From NCBI RefSeq assembly GCF_041321155.1, contig NZ_JBGGWB010000001.1, forward strand, positions 1,240,001 through 1,304,000: DNA of 64,000 nucleotides, given 5' to 3'. Shown here piece by piece: positions 19,213 through 26,485 of this stretch. Source of the DNA: Sphingomonas sp. IW22 (GTDB lineage: Bacteria; Pseudomonadota; Alphaproteobacteria; Sphingomonadales; Sphingomonadaceae). The first letter of the stretch is position 1, and each line of letters opens with the position of its first letter. The translations under genes were made by a program, and so were the position numbers. The notes under the pieces are model-generated. The model ran no database searches. It was not told the DNA's origin and saw only the letters and a program-made list of their open reading frames with translations.

Positions 19213-19286
19213 GCCGCCGTCACCGGCGCGGCGCATCCTAAATGCGTCGCAGACGTTGGACCCGCGACCATCAACGGAGAGACGAC

Positions 19287-19565
19287 ATGGCCGACCTCAG
19301 CAACATTCGCGAGCATATGGAAGTGATCGGCGCCGATGGCGTGCATATCGGCACCGTCGACCGGGTCGAGGGCGACCGCATCAAGCTGACCAAGCAGGAC
19401 TCGGGCGCCGATATCGAAGGCGGCGGTGAGGGGCTGCATACCGACCATCACCATTTCATCCCCGGCGGTCTCGTTGCCGAGGTCGAGGGGGATCAGGTCC
19501 GGCTGTCGGCCAACGCCGATGTGGCAATCACGTTCGAAGAAGAAGAGGGCGGCGAGGCGCTCTGA
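19287..19565 (+). CDS. DUF2171 domain protein
   Basis: A 92-residue acidic soluble protein starting MADLSNIREHMEVIGADG. It has the DUF2171 pattern VIGADGVHIGTVDRVEGDRIKLTKQD followed by HHHFIPGGLVAEVEGDQVRLSANAD, a PRC-barrel-like beta fold. The ribosome binding site GGAGA precedes the ATG at 19287. Members are often stress-related, but the function is not established. A hairpin follows 22 bases after the stop. Confidence 0.8.
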   Translation: MADLSNIREHMEVIGADGVHIGTVDRVEGDRIKLTKQDSGADIEGGGEGLHTDHHHFIPGGLVAEVEGDQVRLSANADVAITFEEEEGGEAL

Positions 19566-19587
19566 CGCTTTCCGCCGATCGCTGAAC

Positions 19588-19622
19588 GGCGCGTCGGCCT
19601 GCAACCCGCGGGCCGACGCGCC
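19588..19622 (+). terminator. Hairpin after the DUF2171 gene
   Basis: A perfect 12-bp inverted repeat (GGCGCGTCGGCC at 19588-19599, its complement at 19611-19622) with an 11-base loop. No T-run follows, so it is a weak or Rho-assisted terminator candidate. Confidence 0.5.
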
Positions 19623-20221
19623 GTCATCGCCCGGATTGCGCGCGCAATCCAGAGACGTCCGCTTATAGGCGCGGTCGGCCACCATACACCGCAAGGGGCG
19701 CATTTGATGCCGATGCCGGTTGATCACCCGTTTCATTCAACCTCGCTTCTCGCGGCGTGAACGTGAGGCCGTCGACGCATTTGCGACGGCTGAAAAATGT
19801 TCGTCCGCATCGTATCCATACCCGGTGCGATGCGCCACCCCGATTGCGCGTTCGGCACCGCCTTTCTTGTGGTAAATTCCAGCGATAGTTGATGGGCCAC
19901 GTTTTGAACCCCAAGATGTAGGGTATCGGTCACAAACTGCCCAACACGCCATGGACCCGAAAAATGTAGTGCCGATGGCTGTCTGGACGGGCGCAGTCGT
20001 CAGATCCGACGTGCCGTCTGCGATTCCCGAACAGCGGAACATAAGATGATCGCGGGCGTGTCATACGCCATTCCGTGCGGTGGTTTGACTGGCCAGGGAT
20101 AACAAGCGCCGGACGGGGCGCAACGGAACTTCTGGCGCCGATCAGGTTGACACGACAACCGTCAGTGGCGGAATATTTGGTCGGCGGGGAACGGCACCCG
20201 TGGCGACATGCTCGGAGTGCT
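19623..20221. other. Long intergenic region with no convincing gene
   Basis: About 600 bases before the antiporter gene. From roughly 19690 to 20060 the base composition is visibly less GC-rich than its surroundings, with runs such as TGTGGTAAATTCC and GAAAAATG. Short open frames exist on the minus strand (for example 19737-20042), but none has a ribosome binding site or a recognisable family. I see no tRNA-like fold or IS ends. It may hold a promoter for the antiporter operon, an sRNA or a decayed gene. Confidence 0.5.
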
Positions 20222-22066
20222 ATGAATCATCTCGCCATCGTTGTTGCGCTTGTCGGTGTGATCGGCATCGGCGCGCAGTGGATCGCCTGGCGCTCCGGCC
20301 TGCCGGCGATCGCCCTGATGCTCGTCGCCGGGATTATCGCCGGTCCGGTCACCGGCGTCATCCAGCCTGAGGAGGATTTCGGCCATCTGCTCGAACCCGC
20401 CGTATCGCTGGCGGTAGCGGTCATCCTGTTCGAAGGCGGTCTGAGTCTCAATTTGCGCGAGCTGCGCCACGCCGATGGCGGGGTGCACCGACTGGTCCTG
20501 CTGGGGGTGCCGATCGGCTGGGCTTTGGGGGCGCTGGCCTGCTATTATGTGGCAGGGTTGGTGATGCCGGTGGCGATCCTGTTCGCAGGCATTCTGGTGG
20601 TGACGGGACCGACGGTCGTCATCCCGCTGCTGCGCCAGACCAGCGTGGCGGCCCGGCCGCGCGCGATCCTGAAGTGGGAAGCGATCGTCAACGACCCCAT
20701 CGGCGCGCTGTGCGCGGTCGTGACCTATGAAATTTTGCGGCAGGCGGGCAGCGGCGCGACCGTGGTTCAGGCGATGTTGTCGCTGGTGCTGGCGGCAATA
20801 GTCGCGGGCCTGATCGGTTTCGCCGCCGCGCGCATCCTGGGCTGGGCATTGCCGCGCGGCCACGTCCCCGAATTCCTGAAAGCGCCGGTGCTGCTGGTCG
20901 TGGTGATTGGCACGTTCGTTGGCTCGAACGCGATCCAGCAGGAAACCGGGCTTCTGGCGGTGACGGTCATGGGTGTGGTGCTTGCCAATATGGGGCTGGC
21001 CAGCCTGCGCGACATTATCTCGTTCAAGGAGGACATGACGATCATCCTGATTTCCGGGGTTTTCGTCCTGCTTTCCGCCTCGCTCGACCTATCGGTCCTG
21101 CGCCAGTTCGAATGGCGATTCGGCCTGTTCCTGCTGACCCTGTTGTTCGTGGTGCGGCCCGCGACCGTCCTGTTGAGCCTGGCATTCAGCCGCATCCCGT
21201 GGCGCGAGCGGTTGTTCCTGGGCTGGATCGCGCCGCGCGGCATCGTCGCGGTGGCGATTACTGGCCTGTTCGCGCTGCGTCTGGACGAACTGGGCTATGG
21301 CGATGGCGGCACGCTGGTCGCGCTGTCCTTTGCGGTAGTCGCTGCGACCATCGTGGCGCATGGTTTCAGCATCAGCGCGGTCGCCAAACTGCTGGGCCTG
21401 ACCGTACCGGGCGGGCGCGGTATCCTGATCGTCGGTGCCACACCGTGGGCACTCGCGCTGGCCGATGCGCTGCGCCGGTTGGACGTCAGCGTCGTGGTCA
21501 GCGACACCAGCTGGCAAAGGCTGACCCCCGTGCGGGAGGCGGGCATCCCCATCTATCATGGCGAAATCCTTGCCGAAGCGACCGAAGAGCGGCTGGACCT
21601 GCAACAATTCGGCACGCTGGCCGCAGTGACCGACAATGAGGCGTATAACGCGCTGGTGTGCAACGAATTCGCGCCCGAATTGGGCCGCGATAATGTCTAT
21701 CAGCTGGGCGACGCCGCCGGTGACGATCCGCGCAGCCTGCCCGCATCGCTGCGCGGACGCGCACTGTTCCGGTCGGGGCTGGGGGTCGAGGATTTGGCCC
21801 GCCGCGACGCCGATGGCTGGACCTTTGCCAGTCTAAATGGCGGCGACGGCGCCAAGCTGGCCCAAGCGATGGAGGCGCCGCCCGGCGGAAGCGAGCCGTT
21901 GCTGTTGATCCGCCAGAATGGCAGCATCCGTTTCTTCACCCACGCCTCGCGTCCCAGCGCAACCGACGGCGAAACCGTGCTCGTCTATGGTCCTCCAGAG
22001 GATCTTGCCGGATGGCACGTGCACGAAGAAGCGACCCGCCCGCATCAGGAGGCCCGCGACCCATGA
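20222..22066 (+). CDS. Cation/proton antiporter with C-terminal TrkA-N domain
   Basis: A 614-residue CPA-family antiporter. Twelve or so membrane spans (about 1-400) include the FEGGLSLNLREL segment and the TGPTVVIPLLRQTSV core, with NDPIGALCAVV carrying the ND pair of electroneutral (CPA1-like) transporters. A cytoplasmic Rossmann domain follows (about 400-530; RGILIVGATPWALALADALRR, then TDNEAYNALVCNEFAPELG), as in Trk/Kef-type regulators that bind nucleotides. The start at 20222 begins MNHLAIVVALVG; the longer open frame to 20075 is not hydrophobic or family-like. K+/H+ or Na+/H+ exchange is inferred. It heads a three-gene overlapping operon. Confidence 0.9.
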   Translation: MNHLAIVVALVGVIGIGAQWIAWRSGLPAIALMLVAGIIAGPVTGVIQPEEDFGHLLEPAVSLAVAVILFEGGLSLNLRELRHADGGVHRLVLLGVPIGWALGALACYYVAGLVMPVAILFAGILVVTGPTVVIPLLRQTSVAARPRAILKWEAIVNDPIGALCAVVTYEILRQAGSGATVVQAMLSLVLAAIVAGLIGFAAARILGWALPRGHVPEFLKAPVLLVVVIGTFVGSNAIQQETGLLAVTVMGVVLANMGLASLRDIISFKEDMTIILISGVFVLLSASLDLSVLRQFEWRFGLFLLTLLFVVRPATVLLSLAFSRIPWRERLFLGWIAPRGIVAVAITGLFALRLDELGYGDGGTLVALSFAVVAATIVAHGFSISAVAKLLGLTVPGGRGILIVGATPWALALADALRRLDVSVVVSDTSWQRLTPVREAGIPIYHGEILAEATEERLDLQQFGTLAAVTDNEAYNALVCNEFAPELGRDNVYQLGDAAGDDPRSLPASLRGRALFRSGLGVEDLARRDADGWTFASLNGGDGAKLAQAMEAPPGGSEPLLLIRQNGSIRFFTHASRPSATDGETVLVYGPPEDLAGWHVHEEATRPHQEARDP

Positions 22067-22695
22067 CGATCATCCGACTGCTCGCTCCCCTGCTCGTGCT
22101 GTCGCCGCTATCAGCCTGCGACCGCACCACCCCGCCCGCTGCCCCGCCGGAGCCGCAGCCCACGGCTACGCCGACCCCGCAAGAGGCCAGTCAGTCGATT
22201 ATGCAGCCACAGGTCATTGCCGAGACCAAGGCGCCGCCGGTCCCGCTCCCCACGCCTGAGCCGACCAACCTGCCCAACATCACCATCGCCTTTGCATCGG
22301 GCGCCGCGCTGGACGACGCGGGGCGCGCGGCGCTGGACGCGCTGCTCGACGATCCGGCGGTGCCGGACAATGCGCGCTTCGTCCTGCGTGGGAGCAGCGA
22401 CACGCTGGGAAGCGACGCTGCCAACCTCGCCACTTCCCGCCGCCGGGCGCGGGCGGTCAGATCCTATCTGCTGGACAAGGGCGTTGCGGCGGATCGCGTC
22501 ACCGTCATCGCGCTTGGCGAACATCGCCCGGTCGCACCCAATGTGACGCTGTCCGGCGAAGACGATCCGGCGGGGCGCGCCCGCAACCGCCGGGTGGATA
22601 TCGAAGTGCTGCCGCCTGACGCCGAACCGGCGGAGGGTCAGCCGACCGGCGACGACCCCCCGCCGCCGCCCGCCCAGGCGGCAAGCGGCAGGTGA
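22063..22695 (+). CDS. OmpA-family peptidoglycan-binding lipoprotein
   Basis: A 210-residue lipoprotein. The signal peptide ends in a lipobox (SPLSAC, Cys19). A Pro/Thr-rich linker follows, then an OmpA-like domain (about 75-190) with LRGSSDTLGSDAANLATSRRRARAVRSYLLDKGV and RNRRVDIEVLPP, the regions that hold the diaminopimelate-binding Asp and Arg. It would tether the outer membrane to the wall. The ATG at 22063 overlaps the antiporter stop as ATGA, and its own stop overlaps the MscS gene as GTGA. Confidence 0.88.
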   Translation: MTIIRLLAPLLVLSPLSACDRTTPPAAPPEPQPTATPTPQEASQSIMQPQVIAETKAPPVPLPTPEPTNLPNITIAFASGAALDDAGRAALDALLDDPAVPDNARFVLRGSSDTLGSDAANLATSRRRARAVRSYLLDKGVAADRVTVIALGEHRPVAPNVTLSGEDDPAGRARNRRVDIEVLPPDAEPAEGQPTGDDPPPPPAQAASGR

Positions 22696-24077
22696 CCGAC
22701 GCCAGCCATGCCATGATCCGCGCGGCGCTGTTCATCCTCGCATGGCTGATGGCGCCCGCCGCGATGGCGCAGGCGCTTCCGGTGCCGCAACCCAGCGCTG
22801 AAGCACCCGCCCAGCCCGCCGAAACCGCGATCGCGGCACGCGCGGATGCCGGATCGGATGCCGACATACGCTATCGCATTCGCAGCATCTTTTCCGAAAT
22901 TGCGGGCTTGAGAGCGGTTCAGGTGCGCGTGTCCGCCGGGGTCGTGACCTTGAGCGGCACTGTCGCGACCACCGAGGACGTCGAGCGCGCCGCCGCCATT
23001 GCGGGGCGCGTCGCGGGCGTTGTGACGGTGCAGAACGACCTGCGCCGCGATCTCGACGTCGACACCAATTTGTCGCCCGCGCTGGACAAGTTCAGCGACG
23101 ATGTGCGCGGATTGGTGCGCGGCCTGCCGCTGCTGGGCGTTGCGCTCACCATTGCGGTGCTGGTGGGAGGATTGGGCTATCTGCTCGCTTCGTTCAGCCA
23201 GCTATGGCGGCGGATCACGCCCAATATCTTCCTGGCCGAGCTGCTGGCGACGCTGGTGCGGTTCGTTTTCGTCGTGCTGGGCATCGTGGCCGGGCTGGAG
23301 GTGCTGGGCGCGACGGCGCTGCTGGGGGCCGTGCTTGGCGGCGCGGGGGTGATCGGCATCGCCATCGGCTTTGCCGTGCGCGATACCGTCGACAATTACG
23401 TCTCCAGCCTGATGCTGAGCCTGCGCCAGCCGTTTCGCGCCAACGATCATGTCGTGATCGAGGGGCATGAAGGCCGCGTGCTGCGCCTGACCAGCCGGGC
23501 GACGATCCTGATGACGCTGGAGGGAAATCACCTCAGGATACCAAACTCGACCGTCTTCAAGGCGGTGATCCTGAACTACACGCGCAACCCCGAGCGGCGC
23601 TTTCAGTTCGATCTCGGCATTGATGGCGCTGACAATCCGGTGGATGCCATGGCGGTGGGTCTGGCCGCCATCCGCTCCCTCGACTTCGTGCTGATCAAAC
23701 CGGCGGCGAGCGCGATCATCCTTGACGTGGGCGATTCGAACATCGTCCTTCGCTTCTTTGGATGGGTCGATCAGCGGCAGACCGACTTCCTGAAGGGCCG
23801 AAGCCTGGCGCTGGATGCGACCAAGAGTGCGCTGGAAGCCGCCGGGTTTGCGCTACCCGAACCTATCTATCGCCTGCGGTTCGATCCCTCGGCGGGCCAG
23901 CGCGGCCATGTGCCCGAGGAGCGGGAAGCGCGCGCCAAGGGGGCGCAACGGACACCCGGTGCCCCTCCCGTCAGCCACGACGCCGAACCCGACGCCTCGA
24001 TCACGAAGCTGGTGGATGAGGAGCGGGCCGATACCAACGCCGACGATCTGCTCGACCACCGCCGACCGATTGAATAA
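22692..24077 (+). CDS. Mechanosensitive channel (MscS family) with N-terminal BON domain
   Basis: A 461-residue protein: signal peptide (about 8-26, ending MAQ), a periplasmic BON domain (about 58-115; VRVSAGVVTLSGTVATTEDVERA), then membrane spans and the MscS core. The pore helix is GAVLGGAGVIGIAIGFAVRDTVDNYVSSL, followed by the beta domain QPFRANDHVVIEGHEGRV and a C-terminal cytoplasmic domain. The channel releases solutes on hypo-osmotic shock; BON domains bind phospholipid or wall. The GTG at 22692 overlaps the upstream stop; an ATG at 22713 is an alternative. The fusion suggests sensing of the cell envelope. Confidence 0.92.
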   Translation: MTDASHAMIRAALFILAWLMAPAAMAQALPVPQPSAEAPAQPAETAIAARADAGSDADIRYRIRSIFSEIAGLRAVQVRVSAGVVTLSGTVATTEDVERAAAIAGRVAGVVTVQNDLRRDLDVDTNLSPALDKFSDDVRGLVRGLPLLGVALTIAVLVGGLGYLLASFSQLWRRITPNIFLAELLATLVRFVFVVLGIVAGLEVLGATALLGAVLGGAGVIGIAIGFAVRDTVDNYVSSLMLSLRQPFRANDHVVIEGHEGRVLRLTSRATILMTLEGNHLRIPNSTVFKAVILNYTRNPERRFQFDLGIDGADNPVDAMAVGLAAIRSLDFVLIKPAASAIILDVGDSNIVLRFFGWVDQRQTDFLKGRSLALDATKSALEAAGFALPEPIYRLRFDPSAGQRGHVPEEREARAKGAQRTPGAPPVSHDAEPDASITKLVDEERADTNADDLLDHRRPIE

Positions 24078-24090
24078 CCGGCCGCACATG

Positions 24091-24125
24091 AAAAAGGGCG
24101 GAGCGTCAAACCGACTGCTCCGCCC
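24091..24125. terminator. Bidirectional terminator between mscS and nrdA
   Basis: A 9-bp perfect stem (GGGCGGAGC 24096-24104 and GCTCCGCCC 24117-24125) with a 12-base loop. On the minus strand it is followed by five T (complement of 24091-24095), making a strong nrdA terminator 46 bases after the nrdA stop. Confidence 0.85.
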
Positions 24126-24170
24126 CTTCACAGGCTGTACCCAAACCCGCTTACAGGCGGGCCCCGGCGA

Positions 24171-26078
24171 TTACTGACAAGCCAGACACTCGTCATAATC
24201 GGTGCTTTCGCCCAGATTGAACTGCGGCTTTTCAATCGTGTTGTCCGCTTCCACGCCACCGGCGAACCCGGCGCGCTGCACCGATTTGGAGCGCAGATAG
24301 TAGAGCGACTTGATGCCCAGTTCCCATGCGCGAAAATGCAGCATCAGCAGATCCCACTTCTCAACATCGGCGGGAATGAACAGGTTCAGCGACTGCGCCT
24401 GGTCGATATAGGGCGCGCGGTCGCCCGCCAGTTCCAGCACCCAGCGCTGATCGATCTCGAAGCTGGTCTTATAGCAGTCCTTTTCCTCCTGGCTGAGGAA
24501 ATCGAGATGCTGCACCGACCCGCCCTTTTCGAGGATGCTATTCCACACCGCGTCCGAATTCTTGGACTTTTGGCTCAACAGCTTCTCAAGATACGGATTC
24601 TTGACTGCAAAGCTGCCCGACAGCGTCTTGTGGGTATAGATATTAGCCGGGATCGGTTCGATGCACGCGCTGGTACCGCCACAGATGATGCTGATCGACG
24701 CGGTGGGCGCGATTGCCATCTTGCACGAAAAACGCTCCATCACGCCGACATCGGCGGCGTCGGGGCACGGGCCGCGTTCGACCGCGAGCTGCATCGACGC
24801 TTCGTTCACCTGCGCGTTGATGTGCTTGAAGATGCGCATGTTCCACGACTTGGCCATCGCGCCTTCGAACGGCAGCCCGCGTGCCTGCAGGAAGCTGTGG
24901 AAGCCCATCACGCCAAGGCCCACCGAACGCTCCCGCATCGCCGAATAACGGGCGCGGGCCATCTCTTCCGGCGCGCGATCGATATAGTCGGTCAGGACAT
25001 TGTCGAGGAAGCGCATCACATCCTCGATAAAGACCTTGTCGTCCTTCCACTCGTCCCAGGTTTCCAGGTTGAGCGAGGACAGGCAGCACACCGCCGTGCG
25101 GTCGTTGCCCAGATGGTCGGTGCCGGTCGGCAGCGTGATTTCGCTGCACAGGTTCGAGGTCGAAACCTTCAGCCCCAGTTCCCGGTGATGCTTGGGCATG
25201 GTCGAGTTCACATGGTCGCTGAACACGATGTACGGCTCGCCGGTCGCCAGTCGCGTTTCGACCAGTTTCTGGAACAGCGAACGCGCATCGACCTTGGCGC
25301 GGACCGACCCGTCCTTGGGGCTTTTCAGTTCCCATTCGGCGCCGTTGCGCACGGCTTCCATGAAGGCGTCGGGGATCAGCACGCCATGGTGCAGGTTCAG
25401 CGCCTTGCGGTTGAAGTCGCCCGAGGGCTTGCGGATTTCGAGGAACTCCTCGATCTCCGGGTGCGAAATGTCGAGATAGCAGGCGGCCGAACCGCGCCGC
25501 AGCGATCCTTGCGAAATCGCCAGCGTCAGCGAATCCATGACGCGCACGAACGGGATGATGCCGCTGGTCTTGCCGTTCAGGCCGACCGGCTCGCCAATGC
25601 CACGCACGCTGCCCCAATAGGTGCCGATGCCGCCGCCGCGCGACGCCAGCCAGACATTCTCGTTCCAGGTCGCGACAATCCCCTCAAGGCTGTCGGGCAC
25701 CGAATTAAGGTAGCATGAAATGGGCAGGCCGCGCCCGGTGCCGCCGTTCGACAAAACGGGGGTCGCGGGCATGAACCACAGTTTCGAGATATAGTCGTAC
25801 AGCCGCTGGGCATGGGCACCGTCATCGGCATAGGCCGACGCCACGCGCACAAACAGGTCCTGATAGGATTCGCCGGGCAGCAGATAGCGATCCTTGAGCG
25901 TTTCCTTGCCGAATTCGGTCAACAGCGCATCGCGGCTGTGATCGACCTCCACTGCATGCAATTGGGGGTCGATCGTCTTGGAATCGCGGGCCGAACGCGC
26001 CGGAGCGGCAGCTTCGGCGACAGGAGCTTCGGCAATATCGGTCATGTCGCTCACTTTCGCATCGTCCCTGAAATCCAT
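24171..26078 (-). CDS. nrdA: NrdA, class Ia ribonucleotide reductase alpha subunit without ATP-cone
   Basis: A 635-residue catalytic subunit that reduces ribonucleoside diphosphates. Visible features: SCYLNSVPDS with the active-site cysteine, SRGGGIGTYWGSVR, NLCSEITLPT with the second cysteine, the PTASISIICGGTSACIEPIPAN loop, and the C-terminal redox pair CLAC at 631-634 that thioredoxin or glutaredoxin reduces. At 635 residues it is over 100 shorter than E. coli NrdA. The N-terminal ATP-cone is absent: only a short Ala-rich leader precedes the catalytic domain, so dATP overall-activity control is not expected in this chain. Start 26078 is reported; 26045 (MTDIAEAP) is possible. nrdB is 5.2 kb away. 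Confidence 0.95.
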   Translation of the reverse strand: MDFRDDAKVSDMTDIAEAPVAEAAAPARSARDSKTIDPQLHAVEVDHSRDALLTEFGKETLKDRYLLPGESYQDLFVRVASAYADDGAHAQRLYDYISKLWFMPATPVLSNGGTGRGLPISCYLNSVPDSLEGIVATWNENVWLASRGGGIGTYWGSVRGIGEPVGLNGKTSGIIPFVRVMDSLTLAISQGSLRRGSAACYLDISHPEIEEFLEIRKPSGDFNRKALNLHHGVLIPDAFMEAVRNGAEWELKSPKDGSVRAKVDARSLFQKLVETRLATGEPYIVFSDHVNSTMPKHHRELGLKVSTSNLCSEITLPTGTDHLGNDRTAVCCLSSLNLETWDEWKDDKVFIEDVMRFLDNVLTDYIDRAPEEMARARYSAMRERSVGLGVMGFHSFLQARGLPFEGAMAKSWNMRIFKHINAQVNEASMQLAVERGPCPDAADVGVMERFSCKMAIAPTASISIICGGTSACIEPIPANIYTHKTLSGSFAVKNPYLEKLLSQKSKNSDAVWNSILEKGGSVQHLDFLSQEEKDCYKTSFEIDQRWVLELAGDRAPYIDQAQSLNLFIPADVEKWDLLMLHFRAWELGIKSLYYLRSKSVQRAGFAGGVEADNTIEKPQFNLGESTDYDECLACQ

Positions 26079-26087
26079 GACTGCCCC

Positions 26088-26102
26088 GTTCCTCGTTCGT
26101 TC
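26088..26102. promoter_or_regulatory. Candidate LexA (SOS) box before nrdA
   Basis: The plus strand reads GTTC, seven bases, GTTC, the direct-repeat pattern known for alphaproteobacterial LexA operators. It lies 10 bases upstream of the nrdA start and overlaps its ribosome binding region (GAGGAAC on the minus strand). A GTTC run occurs inside the spacer too, so chance repetition is possible. Confidence 0.35.
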
Positions 26103-26224
26103 GACTCACTCACACGGGTCCGATGGTAACACCGGACGCTTACGCGCAAGAACAAAAAGTGACCACGTCACAGGTTGGGCCGATCGGCGGCAAAGGCCGC
26201 GATATTGGGGTCGCGGCACAATGA

Positions 26225-26273
26225 ACACCAGCGATTGTGTCAGCCCCAGGACGTGACCCCCATAGATTGTGGG
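26225..26273. promoter_or_regulatory. Candidate pair of NrdR boxes upstream of nrdA
   Basis: Two 16-base elements: ACACCAGCGATTGTGT (26225-26240, ACAC..GTGT ends) and CCCCATAGATTGTGGG (26258-26273, CCC..GGG ends). Both contain GATTGTG and their centres are 33 bp apart, about three helical turns, which is how tandem NrdR boxes are spaced upstream of nrd operons. They sit about 150-195 bp before the nrdA start. This is motif reading by eye; the first box is degenerate in its centre. Confidence 0.45.
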
Positions 26274-26485
26274 CAATCGAGGCCGGGTGCAACCGCTAAA
26301 TGACGATTTGAGGGTTCGTTTCGTCGCTTCGCCCATCGGGTCCGACGACATAAGCGGCCGCATAACCGCCGCGACGCATGGTTGGTCCTAGCCTTTTTCA
26401 AACGCAAGGGGGCAAAGCAGGAACGAAAAAAGATTGCCGTGGACAAATTGGCGCGGCGGGTCGCACGGGGCGACCCGCCGTCAGC
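26274..26485. other. Intergenic stretch between the nrdA upstream region and the M16 gene
   Basis: No convincing gene. It includes a Lys/Arg-rich open frame on the plus strand from 26382 that runs antisense into the peptidase gene and has no ribosome binding site, and a 9-bp hairpin (26455-26463 with 26471-26479) just after the peptidase stop that may end its transcript. Confidence 0.5.
26455..26479 (-). terminator. Hairpin after the M16 peptidase gene
   Basis: Inverted repeat GGCGGGTCG (26455-26463) and CGACCCGCC (26471-26479) with a 7-base loop, 6 bases past the stop at 26486. No T-run follows on the minus strand, so it is only a possible terminator. Confidence 0.45.

Noticed and set aside
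19737..20042. 101-codon minus-strand open frame in the AT-richer gap
   Set aside because: No recognisable domain or ribosome binding site; kept only as a note on the region.
24336..25718. 460-codon plus-strand open frame opposite nrdA
   Set aside because: Antisense shadow; NrdA motifs are continuous on the minus strand.
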